DNA of 64,000 bases from Candidatus Peribacteria bacterium (GCA_020632295.1 JACKFU010000001.1:434001-498000); one strand, 5' to 3'; shown: positions 1-9,204, counted from the stretch's first letter. Program-made: numbers and translations. Notes: generated by a model from the sequence alone, not told the origin.

Positions 1-2
1 GA

Positions 3-587
3 GATGTTCTTCGTAGGCAAGAGAGCATACGCATTCCTTTTGCAAAAACGCCAAGCGCTCTGCCGACTGTTCTTTCACGAGAGGAGGCGCAACGCATTCT
101 CTCTGTTACCACAAATAAAAAGCATAAACTCATGTTATCCCTTGGGTATGGTTCTGGTTTACGGGTTAGTGAAGTGGTGAGCCTTCGTGTGTGCGATATC
201 GATAGAGATCAATGTCTTATCACTGTTCGCGCAGGAAAGGGGAAGAAAGATCGTATTACTGTATTGCCATCGTCGATTTTTTCAGATCTATTAGAATGTA
301 CACAGAGTAAAGGTGGTTCAGATTTTCTCTTTGAAAGTGAGCGTGGAGGAATGCTTACAACAAGCACATTGCAAAAAGTGTTTATGCAAGCGTGCAAAAA
401 AGCAGCGATACAGAAACCCGCAACGTTTCATTCTCTCCGTCATAGTTTTGCGACACACTTACTCGAAGATGGAACAGATATTCGGTATGTGCAAGAGCTT
501 CTTGGTCACAGTTCCATTCGCACGACACAGCGCTATACTCAGGTGACGAGCCCCTCTCTCAAAAATATTCGTAGCCCACTTTCATGA
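3..587 (+). CDS. Tyrosine recombinase (Xer/phage-integrase family), 3' part only
   Basis: This is the C-terminal catalytic part of a tyrosine site-specific recombinase; the reading frame is open to the left edge, so the gene starts outside the window. Visible catalytic residues are the first Arg in GLRVSE, a Lys-rich hairpin (GKGKKDR), the H-x-x-R box HSLRH, the His in LLGHSS and the nucleophile Tyr in TTQRYTQ. The full catalytic set suggests an active enzyme. By family, XerC/D resolve chromosome dimers, while related integrases move mobile DNA; the visible half cannot decide between them. The stop codon overlaps the ATG of the next glycosyltransferase (ATGA). I see no att site or other integrase-linked cargo. 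Confidence 0.9.
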   Translation, partial: DVLRRQESIRIPFAKTPSALPTVLSREEAQRILSVTTNKKHKLMLSLGYGSGLRVSEVVSLRVCDIDRDQCLITVRAGKGKKDRITVLPSSIFSDLLECTQSKGGSDFLFESERGGMLTTSTLQKVFMQACKKAAIQKPATFHSLRHSFATHLLEDGTDIRYVQELLGHSSIRTTQRYTQVTSPSLKNIRSPLS

Positions 588-1660
588 AAATCGTTCTTGT
601 TACTGGCATCTACCCTCCAGAGATTGGCGGGCCAGCAACATATGTGCGCTTCTTAGCTCAAGAATTTACGAAGAGTGGACATGTTGTTGAAGTGGTAACG
701 TATGCGCACAAATTGAACATTGAAAATGAAAAATGGAACATTCACGTTATTCCTTTTGGCTTACCTATTCTCCGCTGGTTTGCGTATGCGAGGAAGTTAA
801 AACAGGTCGCAAACGATGCAGATATTGTCTATGCGTTTTCTTCGGTTAGCTGCGGCATTCCTCTCATTCTTGCAAAACTGAAAATGCCGAAGAAGGTGCT
901 GCGCCTTGGGGGAGATTTTTTCTGGGAACGGTATACCGATAGAGGGGGAAGGAAGAGTTTGCGGGAGTGGTACGAACAGAGGAGTTGGGAGCTTAGCGTT
1001 GGGAGTTGGATTTTGAATCATGTTGACCACATCGTCTTCTCAACGAGGTTTCAGGAGGAGATTTATGAGAAGGCATACAACCAGCTGCCGGGCCATTCGG
1101 TTATCGAAAATGCGCTAACACTTTCTGGATCGATTCAACATCACCGAAAGCCACATACACCATTCAGACTTCTGTTTATGGGGCGATTTGTGAAATTTAA
1201 AAATGTCGAGTCGCTCATTGCGGCAATGGTGCATATCCACGATGCGACGCTCACTATTGTTGGAGAGGGGCCACTGGATGATCGACTACGGTCGCTGACA
1301 GAGAACCTGCACCTTACAGGACGCATTCGTTTTGTTGGTCCTGTGAACGGAAAAGACAAAGAGGATATTTTTGCAAAGCATGACCTGCTTGTTCTTCCTT
1401 CACTAACAGAGATCAGCCCTAATACTGCTCTCGAAGCCAAGGCAGCAGGGCTCCCTGTACTTCTTACACATCAACATGGATTGGGTGATCTATCATCAGG
1501 AATGATCGATAGTACACTCTACAACATCAGCGATATTGTTGACGGTATAGCGAAAGCAAGAACAATGTATGTAGCCAATTATTCTACGTTGGCATCAAGA
1601 CCGTGGTCTCAAGTTGCATCGGAAACAGTCAATCTTTTTGCTACACTCTTGCGGCTATGA
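584..1660 (+). CDS. Glycosyltransferase family 4
   Basis: A 358-residue GT-B fold transferase that probably adds a sugar from a nucleotide donor to a surface glycan precursor at the cytoplasmic face. The N-terminal acceptor domain has the GGPATYVRFL loop; the donor domain has FMGRF followed by an E-x7-E type motif (EISPNTALEAK). It starts on the ATGA overlap with the recombinase and ends on an ATGA overlap with the next GT4 gene, so it belongs to a four-gene translationally coupled run. Two four-unit heptamer arrays (712-739 and 982-1009) lie in frame and encode loop segments NIENEKWNI and RSWELSVGSW. Donor and acceptor cannot be told from sequence. Confidence 0.88.
   Translation: MKIVLVTGIYPPEIGGPATYVRFLAQEFTKSGHVVEVVTYAHKLNIENEKWNIHVIPFGLPILRWFAYARKLKQVANDADIVYAFSSVSCGIPLILAKLKMPKKVLRLGGDFFWERYTDRGGRKSLREWYEQRSWELSVGSWILNHVDHIVFSTRFQEEIYEKAYNQLPGHSVIENALTLSGSIQHHRKPHTPFRLLFMGRFVKFKNVESLIAAMVHIHDATLTIVGEGPLDDRLRSLTENLHLTGRIRFVGPVNGKDKEDIFAKHDLLVLPSLTEISPNTALEAKAAGLPVLLTHQHGLGDLSSGMIDSTLYNISDIVDGIAKARTMYVANYSTLASRPWSQVASETVNLFATLLRL
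712..739. repeat. Heptamer tetrad array, ATTGAAC/ATGGAAC type
   Basis: Units ATTGAAC, ATTGAAA, ATGAAAA, ATGGAAC, 28 bp in all. It lies in frame inside the GT4 gene at 584-1660. The same word family recurs at 44801 and 47995. Confidence 0.8.
982..1009. repeat. Heptamer tetrad array, GAGTTGG type
   Basis: Units GAGTTGG, GAGCTTA, GCGTTGG, GAGTTGG, 28 bp in all. This is the second array in the same GT4 gene, in frame. Confidence 0.75.
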
Positions 1661-2787
1661 AATTACTTATGATCTCCGGTGACCGTAGTATTCTCGAAGG
1701 AAAGCTCGGTGCGTTCTTCTACACGGTGCAGGAGTTACGCAAACATTGGGATCGTATTGATGTGATTTGCCCTCGCATCAAGCAGGCGAATATGGAACGT
1801 CCAGAATCTGGGCATCGGTTTATGCATGAAGGCGAAGGAGGGGAGGTATATTTCCATCCATGCCCTCGCTCGCTTCTGTTTCAGGTCCCATGGATTCTGA
1901 ATAAGGGCACATTGCTTATTGAGCAACATGGGCATGATGTAATGACCGTGCACGACTACCCTCCATTTTATAACAGCACGGGCGCGCGGCTTCTTAAGAA
2001 AAAAACGGGTGTGCCGTATGCGCTTGAGCTACATCATATTGTTGGGTGCCCGAAGGCGGCAGACCTCTCTGAATGGATTGGTTGTCTTATGACGAGAATA
2101 CATGTTCGCTTTGGTATTGGTAGTGCTTCAGGTATTCGCGTCGTCAATGAGACAACAAGGAATACGCTTGTGTCATGGGGAGTGCATCCACAGATGATTC
2201 ATGTGGTACCGTCGTTTTATTTAGATAGTGAGGTACTTGGCGCAGATCTCCGTCCTCCTATTGCTTACGACATTTCGTTCTGCGGTAGACTTGTTCCTAA
2301 CAAAGGATTGAGAGAAGTTATTATGGCAGTGTCTCTTTTGCCCGATGCACGCTTGCTCGTTATTGGCGATGGGCCTGAGCGGCAATCCATGGAGACACTT
2401 ACAAAGAAGCTTGGCATAGAAAATCGTGTCACATTTTTAGGGTGGTTACCCACGCAGGAGGCTGTGATTGGCGCTATACAAACTGCTCGCATGTTTATTA
2501 TGAATAGCACGAGTGAAGGAGGGCCACGTGTTGCCCTGGAGGCAATGGGGTGTGGCATGCCGGTCCTTTCGACGCGTGTTGGCGTGATGCCAGAAGTAAT
2601 CCACGATGGCGTTAATGGTATGTTTACGAGTGGCACGTGTGATGATGTTGCACAGAAAATTTCTATACTTCTGCGCGATGACTCTCTACGAGAGCGCATA
2701 GCCGATGAGGCAAAAAAGGTGCTAAAGACATATGAGCGCAGCACACTTGTTTGTGACTATGCAGATTTTCTTAAAAAACTTCCATGA
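1657..2787 (+). CDS. Glycosyltransferase family 4
   Basis: A 376-residue GT4-type glycosyltransferase. The start is placed at the ATG overlapping the previous stop (ATGA); an upstream in-frame start at 1603 would overlap the preceding gene by 58 bases and adds no recognisable domain. The donor-binding half shows FCGRLVPNKGL, VIGDGPER and the E-x7-E motif in EGGPRVALEAMGCG, which contacts the nucleotide-sugar phosphates in this family. It ends on an ATGA overlap with the next gene. Its place in a run of four glycosyltransferases implies sequential sugar addition to one glycan. The specific sugar is unknown. Confidence 0.88.
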   Translation: MKLLMISGDRSILEGKLGAFFYTVQELRKHWDRIDVICPRIKQANMERPESGHRFMHEGEGGEVYFHPCPRSLLFQVPWILNKGTLLIEQHGHDVMTVHDYPPFYNSTGARLLKKKTGVPYALELHHIVGCPKAADLSEWIGCLMTRIHVRFGIGSASGIRVVNETTRNTLVSWGVHPQMIHVVPSFYLDSEVLGADLRPPIAYDISFCGRLVPNKGLREVIMAVSLLPDARLLVIGDGPERQSMETLTKKLGIENRVTFLGWLPTQEAVIGAIQTARMFIMNSTSEGGPRVALEAMGCGMPVLSTRVGVMPEVIHDGVNGMFTSGTCDDVAQKISILLRDDSLRERIADEAKKVLKTYERSTLVCDYADFLKKLP

Positions 2788-3791
2788 GGTTACTGATTAT
2801 TACACAGACAGTAGATTCGATAGATCCTATCTTGGGTTTTTTCCATGACTGGATTAGAGCATTTGCTTCACGCTTTGAATCGGTTGTTGTGCTTGCACAG
2901 TCAGTGGGCTCTTCGTCGCTTCCACACAATGTGATGCTTGTGGATTTGGGAAAAGATACCGGTAAGAGTAAGGGAATGCAGACAGTATCATTCTGGAAGG
3001 AAATTGTTGCTCGACGCGCAGAATACGACATTGTGTTTGTCCACATGACGCCTATTTGGGTTCTCCTTGGCGCTCCTTTTTGGATTCTCCTGAGAAAGCC
3101 AATGTACCTGTGGTATGAAATTAAGCGCGGAAGCTGGAAGTTAACGATTGCATCGTTCTTCGTGAAAAAGATTTTTGCAGCATCTGAGCACGGACTACCA
3201 ACAGTGAACAGAAAACAAGTAACCGTTGGTCATGGAATCGATTGTGCGAAATTTGTTCCTGCTCCAGAGAAACGCGAAAAGAATCATCTCATTGCCGTAG
3301 GAAGAGTGACTACTATCAAGCACTACGAAGTACTAGCTCGTGCAGTTAGCAAGCTCCCACACTGCACACTAACAATTGCTGGCGGCACTATTACCAAGAG
3401 CGATAAGGAAACCGAGCATGCATTAAAAGAGCTATTCCATAGTCTTGGTATAGCAGATCGCATAGAGATGGGTTGGGTGAGTCCAAACGATATTCAGACA
3501 CTCTTTCAACGAGCGGATTGCATGGTGCATGCATCGCAGGGTGGGCTTGATAAAGTGGTGTTGCAAGCCATGGCGTGTGGATGCCCCGTTGTCAGTACCA
3601 GCGAAGCGGCAAAGTCTGTATTACCGCCAGAGTGCCATGCCACTCCGGCAACAATGGCAGAAAAGGTAGAGGCGCTTCTTGCTCTTTCACCAGAGAAACG
3701 TGATACGCTTTCGCGTGAGCTGCGGTCTATTGTTGAACGCGATCACAGTCTCTCGCAGTGTATTGATCGTATTGTTTTTTCCATGCAATGA
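2784..3791 (+). CDS. Glycosyltransferase family 4 with altered E-x7-E motif
   Basis: A 335-residue GT4-like protein. The C-terminal donor domain is clear (AVGRVTTIKHYEVL, then QGGLDKVVLQAMACGCPVVS). The position usually held by the first Glu of the E-x7-E motif is occupied within QGGLDKVV and the second Glu is replaced by Gln (LQAMACG). Related enzymes tolerate some change here, so reduced activity is only a possibility. It is coupled by ATGA overlaps to both neighbours. The N-terminal half is short and contains a hydrophobic stretch (WVLLGAPFWILLR) that may dock on the membrane. Confidence 0.82.
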   Translation: MRLLIITQTVDSIDPILGFFHDWIRAFASRFESVVVLAQSVGSSSLPHNVMLVDLGKDTGKSKGMQTVSFWKEIVARRAEYDIVFVHMTPIWVLLGAPFWILLRKPMYLWYEIKRGSWKLTIASFFVKKIFAASEHGLPTVNRKQVTVGHGIDCAKFVPAPEKREKNHLIAVGRVTTIKHYEVLARAVSKLPHCTLTIAGGTITKSDKETEHALKELFHSLGIADRIEMGWVSPNDIQTLFQRADCMVHASQGGLDKVVLQAMACGCPVVSTSEAAKSVLPPECHATPATMAEKVEALLALSPEKRDTLSRELRSIVERDHSLSQCIDRIVFSMQ

Positions 3792-4513
3792 AGACCCCAC
3801 AACTTTCTATCGTCATTCCTGTATACAACGAAGAGGCGACATTACGTCAGATTACCAAGCGCGTCTTTGATGCCTGTGGTGACATTGCTGAGGTGATTTT
3901 TGTTGATGATGGATCAAGTGACTCTTCTCTTTCGATATTGAAGGAAATAGCCCGAGAGCAGGATACTGTTATTTCCAAGAATAATGGTGGCAAGGGTTCT
4001 GCCGTACGCAAAGGGTATAAAGTGGCAAAAGGTACATACGTTATCGTTCAGGATGCAGATTTGGAATATGACCCGGAGGAGATTCCAGCACTTCTTGCGT
4101 ATGCTGAGAAGCACCATCTCAAGGCGCTTTGGGGTTCTCGGCGTCTTAAAAAACAGAAACAGTTTGTGCATGTTGGTCACTTTCTTGGTGGCACTGCACT
4201 GACATATATCTGCAATATTCTCTACGGTAGCCACCTCACCGATCAGCCAACATGTTACAAGATGGTACGAAACGATCTCTTGCAAACGTTTCCGCTCAAA
4301 GAAGACGATTTTCGGTTTGATCCTGAACTGACTGTCATGGTGCTGCGTCGGGGAGTCGATATTAAAGAGCAACCCATCAGTTACCATCCACGAAGCATGG
4401 AAGAGGGGAAGAAGATTAACTGGCGCGACTGGTTTAAGTGGGTATGGGTGTTTGTGACGCTGAGGTTGAAGTCGAGATTATACTTTGTAAAAGCAGGATC
4501 AGAGGAGCAGTAA
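3788..4513 (+). CDS. Glycosyltransferase family 2 (polyprenyl-phosphate sugar synthase-like)
   Basis: A 241-residue GT-A fold enzyme resembling dolichyl/polyprenyl-phosphate mannose or glucose synthases. Motifs: IVIPVYNEE at the N-terminus, FVDDGSSDSS, and the metal-binding DAD in VQDADLEYDP. It lacks C-terminal membrane helices, as in the short DPM1-like class. Such enzymes load a sugar on a lipid phosphate for a GT-C enzyme; the multi-spanning protein at 5587-7191 could be such a user, by inference. It is the last gene of the coupled run that starts at 584. Its stop codon sits inside a 20-bp perfect palindrome shared with the convergent gene. Confidence 0.85.
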   Translation: MKTPQLSIVIPVYNEEATLRQITKRVFDACGDIAEVIFVDDGSSDSSLSILKEIAREQDTVISKNNGGKGSAVRKGYKVAKGTYVIVQDADLEYDPEEIPALLAYAEKHHLKALWGSRRLKKQKQFVHVGHFLGGTALTYICNILYGSHLTDQPTCYKMVRNDLLQTFPLKEDDFRFDPELTVMVLRRGVDIKEQPISYHPRSMEEGKKINWRDWFKWVWVFVTLRLKSRLYFVKAGSEEQ

Positions 4514-4529
4514 ACAGTTAACTGTTTAC
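4509..4529. repeat. 20-bp perfect palindrome spanning two convergent stop codons
   Basis: Bases 4510-4529 (GTAAACAGTTAACTGTTTAC) are a perfect palindrome. It also reads as heptamer units (AGTAAAC, AGTTAAC, TGTTTAC), like the TTAACAA-type arrays elsewhere. It contains the TAA of the plus-strand GT2 gene and the TAA of the minus-strand gene, so it may act as a two-way transcript end, though no T-run follows. Confidence 0.7.
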
Positions 4530-5503
4530 AGGGCTTTTCTCAGCTGCTCCGCAACACTAAGCGTCTTCTCAAAATCATGTCCCTCACGAAGCAGGGGCGA
4601 CTTCTCTTTGACGAGTCGATTGAGGTCTGTTTTCGATGGCATTGCGCGCAGGTGGTATGGCGAACCGGTAATCGTCTCGTGCATCTCTTGCATAGAAGAG
4701 ATAGCAAGCAGTCCAGAGAGAATAGTGTAGAGCGTATTTCCCCTCCAGGATTTGTCTTCCGGTGCTTCTAGGTACGCCATAAACTTCTCTGCAGAGCTAA
4801 AGTGCCACAGCAGCATGACGGCACTACTTACTCCAGAAAAGCCTGTTACAAGTTTGTTACGTTCTTTCTCGGGGGCAATTGCACAGCGGTACCCTTTGGA
4901 AATGAGCACTTCGTTTGCTTGGTCAAAGGTGTCGTATCGGTGCATCTCTTTTCCAATGTGTGAAACTGCGTTCACGTTCCCATCTGCAGGTGAAAGGTTC
5001 AAGTGTTCTTTGTCACAGTAGATGGTTCTGTTTATGACCGTACAGTAGCTGCTGCTTGGCTCGTAGGTTGTTCCATCAAGGTCAAAGTGCCACCAGTTTC
5101 TCGGGCGAAAACTCAGACTAGCAGTGTTTGGATCTGCAAACTCTTTCTCAATGTGACCGATACATTTGTCACTTATGATGAACATATCATCATCGCACAT
5201 CCAGCCAAGTTTTCTGTTTTGGGCAATATGATAGAGAAATTCATCAGTCTTCGTTGCTGCATAGAAATTTAAAAACTTCTGTACATGTGCGCCAGGAAAA
5301 TCCTGTTTCTTCAATGTTCCACTACAGTCGAAAATTACGGTGTCGACCGTGTCACCGAGGTTCTTGCGCACGAAGTGGTACCATACAGTCATCATGGGGG
5401 GCATGATGTTCATGGTGAACAATGCCGGCCTATCGGATGCTTTGAGCGCAGGCCGCTTTATGTAGTGCATTACTGTTGGAATTCCAGTGCGAAATGCCCG
5501 CAT
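4526..5503 (-). CDS. Putative GT-A type glycosyltransferase
   Basis: A 325-residue protein that I do not recognise at family level. The pattern is that of a GT-A glycosyltransferase: an early VIFDCSG strand, a candidate metal-binding acid cluster (MCDDDMFI) and a downstream SLSFRPRNWWHFDLDG segment. The ATG at 5503 is chosen; an extension to a TTG at 5569 is possible but would run into the divergent gene's promoter. It faces the GT2 gene tail to tail and sits in the glycan island, which supports a sugar-transfer role. No signal peptide or membrane helix is clear. Confidence 0.5.
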   Translation of the reverse strand: MRAFRTGIPTVMHYIKRPALKASDRPALFTMNIMPPMMTVWYHFVRKNLGDTVDTVIFDCSGTLKKQDFPGAHVQKFLNFYAATKTDEFLYHIAQNRKLGWMCDDDMFIISDKCIGHIEKEFADPNTASLSFRPRNWWHFDLDGTTYEPSSSYCTVINRTIYCDKEHLNLSPADGNVNAVSHIGKEMHRYDTFDQANEVLISKGYRCAIAPEKERNKLVTGFSGVSSAVMLLWHFSSAEKFMAYLEAPEDKSWRGNTLYTILSGLLAISSMQEMHETITGSPYHLRAMPSKTDLNRLVKEKSPLLREGHDFEKTLSVAEQLRKAL

Positions 5504-5574
5504 GATGCAGAATTTTTTGAATGCGAAGGGAACCAATTCAAAGTATTTCACAAGCAGTATGATAGACAATACTG

Positions 5575-5580
5575 TACAAT
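5575..5580 (+). promoter_or_regulatory. -10 box 6 nt before start codon (leaderless type)
   Basis: TACAAT ends exactly six bases before the ATG at 5587, so the predicted transcript would begin at or next to the start codon. No Shine-Dalgarno sequence is present. No convincing -35 hexamer is seen. Confidence 0.5.
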
Positions 5581-5586
5581 TTGCCT

Positions 5587-7191
5587 ATGAGAGATCGCTT
5601 ACAATGGGCATTTATTCTGGCCTTCTGCAGTCTTGTACTTGCTCTTCTTATGCAGGGGCCACAGTGGTTGCACCAGCAAAGTTCACTTGCACAGGGTATT
5701 GCAGTTCATCTCAATTCTGATGAAGCGATCTACCTTGCTCGTATAGAGGAGGCGCTTACGGGTCGACCAGAGCAGTCAGCAGAAGCGTTTACGGGACACC
5801 CAAACTTAGTAGGCACACAGTTTGCAATGCTAGAGAGGTTTTATGGCGCGCTCTTTCGGTTTACTGGGTGGAGAGCTCCTGCCGTACAGACATTTCTCGA
5901 TGTTGCTATTCCAGTGCTTGTCTTTCTTTCACTCGTGTTCTTTTTCCGGTTACAAGGATTTAGCAGGAACGTATCGCTTCTTGCTGCAGCATTCTTCTGT
6001 CTTCTGCAGCTCTATAACTTAAACCGCCCCATTCACATGCGATCGAGTTTCCTTGTTATGCTTTGGGGACTCATTTTCATCCAGCTTGCACTTCGCAGTT
6101 GCCGATGGTGGGTGATACCTGCAGGAATTGTTCTGGGCACACTTGTTGGCGTCTACGTGTGGAGCTTTATGTTTGCATGGGCGTTTTGGGGAAGTTTTGT
6201 TGTTTGGGAGTTTGTGGATCGCAAGGAGAAACGGTTTGGCATACTCTTCCTCATTGGCTGTATTGGTTTGATTTCCGCAACGCCGTTTATTCTCCAATAC
6301 ATTGCGCTTTCGCATCATCCACTCTATGACTACGGTTCGTATAGAAGTGGCATGCATCTGGGGAGACGTCCGGAGTCGATCATCTACTCTTTGTTGTTTG
6401 GCATTGCACTGGTCAGTAGCGTGCTTGCGCATCGTGATTCCTACGAGAAGCTCCGTCCCTATCGCAGTGCATTTGCCTTACTGCTTGCTGCATTTGTGTA
6501 CATGAATCAGCAGATAATTCATGGCACGGTATTCAACTTTGTCTCTCATGGCATTTTTTCGCTTTTGCTTGCTGCGTTATCTGTAACGCTTGTTTTCATT
6601 GTCACGCGCGAGAAGTGGCTGCTTATTGGAGCGGCAGCCCTCTGCGTGTATATGGCAGCTATCGGTTATGACGGTCGATATGTTTTTGGCCAGTGGGAAG
6701 TGAAAGACAGTGATTTTGAGAATCAGTATTTTGCAGAAATGCTTCCGGCACTCGACATACTTCCGCGTGGCCGTATTCTTTCTGACCCCGAAACAGAGTC
6801 ATTTATTGCAAGCAATACCCATCATGACATTGTCTATTCAATCTATTTGAAAAATGTTCTTATGACCCACCGTGAGATTGCTCTTCGGTACTGCTTGACG
6901 CAACTCCCCCTGCGACCGGAGCAGAGACACATTCGCGAAACGGAGCATCTTGTTATGCCGGATGCCGTTTCTGCATTGAAGAGTGATACGCGTATGCAAG
7001 AAGTAGCGCTCGTTGAATCTGCCTGTGCAGAGCTGGATCTTGATCCATCGCTTGCCCTGCAGACATTTGACGTGTCACACGTTCTTTGGAACAAGGTAGC
7101 AGCACCTAATTGGAATGTGCGCAGGCTAAGATGCCATCTTACAGAAATTGCTTCAGGAGAGCACTTTGTCTTGTATCGTATTGATCAATGA
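5587..7191 (+). CDS. Multi-spanning membrane protein, GT-C glycosyltransferase-like
   Basis: A 534-residue integral membrane protein with about ten hydrophobic segments in the first 360 residues and a soluble C-terminal domain. An acidic residue pair soon after the first helix (LNSDEAIYLARIEEAL) is placed as in GT-C enzymes, which use lipid-linked sugars on the outer face. I therefore suggest a polyprenyl-phosphate-sugar dependent transferase, possibly served by the GT2 enzyme at 3788. A TTG two codons upstream is less likely than the ATG used here. It overlaps the next gene by ATGA. A transporter or flippase-like role cannot be excluded. Confidence 0.5.
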   Translation: MRDRLQWAFILAFCSLVLALLMQGPQWLHQQSSLAQGIAVHLNSDEAIYLARIEEALTGRPEQSAEAFTGHPNLVGTQFAMLERFYGALFRFTGWRAPAVQTFLDVAIPVLVFLSLVFFFRLQGFSRNVSLLAAAFFCLLQLYNLNRPIHMRSSFLVMLWGLIFIQLALRSCRWWVIPAGIVLGTLVGVYVWSFMFAWAFWGSFVVWEFVDRKEKRFGILFLIGCIGLISATPFILQYIALSHHPLYDYGSYRSGMHLGRRPESIIYSLLFGIALVSSVLAHRDSYEKLRPYRSAFALLLAAFVYMNQQIIHGTVFNFVSHGIFSLLLAALSVTLVFIVTREKWLLIGAAALCVYMAAIGYDGRYVFGQWEVKDSDFENQYFAEMLPALDILPRGRILSDPETESFIASNTHHDIVYSIYLKNVLMTHREIALRYCLTQLPLRPEQRHIRETEHLVMPDAVSALKSDTRMQEVALVESACAELDLDPSLALQTFDVSHVLWNKVAAPNWNVRRLRCHLTEIASGEHFVLYRIDQ

Positions 7192-8189
7192 AAACCGTAT
7201 ATGCAGAGCTATTGGATGATGTGCCGTATGTGCCATTTCTGTACCCGAATCTTGGGGCACAAAAGCGCGAATCTATTTTGTTTTTAAATAATGCATTTAC
7301 GCATATCACCGAGCCATTTGTCACTCTCGTCGATACTCCCGAAAAAGCGGATGCTATTTTGCTGCCGCACAACTATTCATCCCTAAAGAATCACCATACA
7401 TATGTGCAGAAGCAGATTGATCTTGCCAAGCGTCTCGGCAAGCATCTCGTTGTCTTTTGGCATGGGGATAGTGATCGCCCATTTCCGTCAGACGATGCTA
7501 TCGTTTTTCGCACAAGCGCGTACCGAGGCAGTCAACGGCCAAACGAAATTATGATGCCAGCCTACGCAGAAGATCTTCTTGATGGTGAACTCACTGTGCG
7601 ATTGAAGCATGGCGGGAAACCGATTGTTGGTTTTTGTGGATGGGCCGATTACAAAAATTTCAAGAACCGCATTGGTACTCTTGTTCAGAATATGCTGACG
7701 CGAGACAAAGCACGGGTGAAGGGTATTACGTATCGCATGAGAGCAATTGCACATCTTCAGCAATCCGATCGTATTCAACAAAACTTTATTATCCGTCGTA
7801 GCTACAGTGGCAATAGTTCTACGATTAAGACTGATCCTAAGAAGGCGAGGCAGGAATATATCGAGAATCTCCTTGGATCTGATTACGCTCTAGTAATAAA
7901 AGGCGATGGAAACTACTCCTATCGCTTCTACGAAGCACTGAGCCTTGGACGTATTCCTGTTCTTCTCGATACCGATTGCATTCTTCCTCTTGAAGATGAG
8001 ATTGCCTACAGCGAGTGCGTTCTTCGTGTTCCGTATGCAGATCTCAGTCGGTTAAGTGATATTGTTGCCAATCACTACAGTTCTATTTCTAGAGATGACT
8101 TTATCGCTATGCAGAAAAAGGCGCGAGAAGTTTTTGAGACGTATTTACGTGTGGATAGCTTCTTAACGCGTTCGCTTACGTACATTTAG
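7188..8189 (+). CDS. Exostosin-like glycosyltransferase (GT47 type)
   Basis: A 333-residue protein whose C-terminal half matches the exostosin pattern: VIKGDGNYSYRFYEALSLG then IPVLLDTD, where the S-x-R-F-Y-E-A-L-x-x-G core binds the nucleotide sugar. The N-terminal half carries LVVFWHGDSD. Exostosin-like proteins in bacterial glycan clusters transfer glucuronosyl, galactosyl or similar residues; the substrate here is unknown. It is coupled to the membrane protein upstream by ATGA. Its last 27 bases overlap the convergent GT4 gene. Confidence 0.78.
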   Translation: MKTVYAELLDDVPYVPFLYPNLGAQKRESILFLNNAFTHITEPFVTLVDTPEKADAILLPHNYSSLKNHHTYVQKQIDLAKRLGKHLVVFWHGDSDRPFPSDDAIVFRTSAYRGSQRPNEIMMPAYAEDLLDGELTVRLKHGGKPIVGFCGWADYKNFKNRIGTLVQNMLTRDKARVKGITYRMRAIAHLQQSDRIQQNFIIRRSYSGNSSTIKTDPKKARQEYIENLLGSDYALVIKGDGNYSYRFYEALSLGRIPVLLDTDCILPLEDEIAYSECVLRVPYADLSRLSDIVANHYSSISRDDFIAMQKKAREVFETYLRVDSFLTRSLTYI

Positions 8190-9158
8190 AATCGTCTGAG
8201 CAAGGGAGTCTGCGTCACCAGTTTTACAGAGGAATACCTCTTTGCCATCTCTAAATTTCTCTTCAATGGCTCTGTTTCGTGCGGTGATGACAGGAACACC
8301 GCAGGCCACGGCATCGTAGACTTTGTGCGGAATTACACGGTCTGCCTTGTCTGATGTTCCAAATATTCCAAGGGCAACGTCGCACGATCGTAAATACCGT
8401 GGTAATTGCTCGATTGGCTGGAAGGGGAGGAACGTCACGTTTTGCAGGTCTAGCTTCTTCGCACGCTCAGTCATTTGTGTATAGGTTTGCCCTCCTCCGA
8501 TGAGCGTAAAGTGCATGTCGTTTTTTTCGCGAAGCTTGTCTGCCGCACCGAGAATATATTCAATGCCTTGCAATGGAATGTAGCTTCCAATAAAGAGAAT
8601 GTTGTATTTGTTATCAGCGAGGAGATGTTCACTTTTTCCCGGAAAAAACAGGTCGTCTCTGGTGCCGACGTACAGAACACGAACACGATCGTCTTTTAAG
8701 AAAAACTGTTTCATAAAGAACTGCTTATGTGCTTGCGTATCGATTAGTACTTCGTCTGCAAGGTGGCAGCTGATAACATCAGCGAGGTAATACAGCCATG
8801 CTATCGGATGTAGCCAGCTCACTTTTTTACGGTCGGAAACGAGTGTGTCACTGATAGAAATAAATGCATCGAAGATGAGCATCTTTCGTGGTCGCCTCGT
8901 TAGCCACCATGCTAGTGGCATGAGGTAGTAGCCTGGGAAGTTTACTAAGAGAGCTGAGAGCTGAGAGCTGAGAGCTGAGAGATTTTTGTATTGTTGGTAG
9001 AGGTCATAGTTCTTTCTCAGAAATCCTTTTTTGGTCGTATGACACTCTTGAATGTTCCATCCTTCACTCTCATAGGTCTTCACCAGATTACGATATCGTG
9101 GAGAATTTGTGTCCGGAAAGCCGAATGTCATGAGAATTTTGCGTTCCACGAATATCAC
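8163..9158 (-). CDS. Glycosyltransferase family 4 with LSALSSQ repeat loop
   Basis: A 331-residue GT4-type enzyme. The donor domain shows LFIGSYIPLQGIEY, LIGGGQTY and DKADRVIPHKVYDAVACGVPV. An in-frame heptamer array at 8951-8978 encodes NLSALSSQLSALL near residue 60, between the first two strands, where a variable loop is expected. The start shown is a GTG at 9158; a GTG at 9149 (seven bases after TACAGT) or the ATG at 9131 are alternatives, and all leave the RKILMTFG strand nearly intact. It lies opposite in direction to its neighbours on both sides. Confidence 0.8.
   Translation of the reverse strand: MIFVERKILMTFGFPDTNSPRYRNLVKTYESEGWNIQECHTTKKGFLRKNYDLYQQYKNLSALSSQLSALLVNFPGYYLMPLAWWLTRRPRKMLIFDAFISISDTLVSDRKKVSWLHPIAWLYYLADVISCHLADEVLIDTQAHKQFFMKQFFLKDDRVRVLYVGTRDDLFFPGKSEHLLADNKYNILFIGSYIPLQGIEYILGAADKLREKNDMHFTLIGGGQTYTQMTERAKKLDLQNVTFLPFQPIEQLPRYLRSCDVALGIFGTSDKADRVIPHKVYDAVACGVPVITARNRAIEEKFRDGKEVFLCKTGDADSLAQTILNVRKRTR
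8951..8978. repeat. Heptamer tetrad array, word GAGCTGA x4
   Basis: Four perfect 7-bp units (28 bp) inside the GT4 gene at 8163-9158. Read in frame on the minus strand it gives the 7-residue period LSALSSQ. Confidence 0.9.
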
Positions 9159-9174
9159 TGTAATGCCTCTACAC

Positions 9175-9202
9175 GCTAAAAGCTATACGCTATAAGCTGT
9201 AA
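9175..9202. repeat. Heptamer tetrad array, GCTATAA type, overlapping a promoter
   Basis: Units GCTAAAA, GCTATAC, GCTATAA, GCTGTAA (28 bp). It fills most of the space before the ATG at 9205. The third unit supplies TATAAG at 9191-9196, eight bases before the start codon, so the array may provide the -10 element. Confidence 0.8.
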
Positions 9203-9204
9203 AT

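Noticed and set aside
2265..2744. A 159-codon minus-strand frame within a GT4 gene
   Set aside because: It is a shadow of the coding strand; it has no motif, promoter or start signal.
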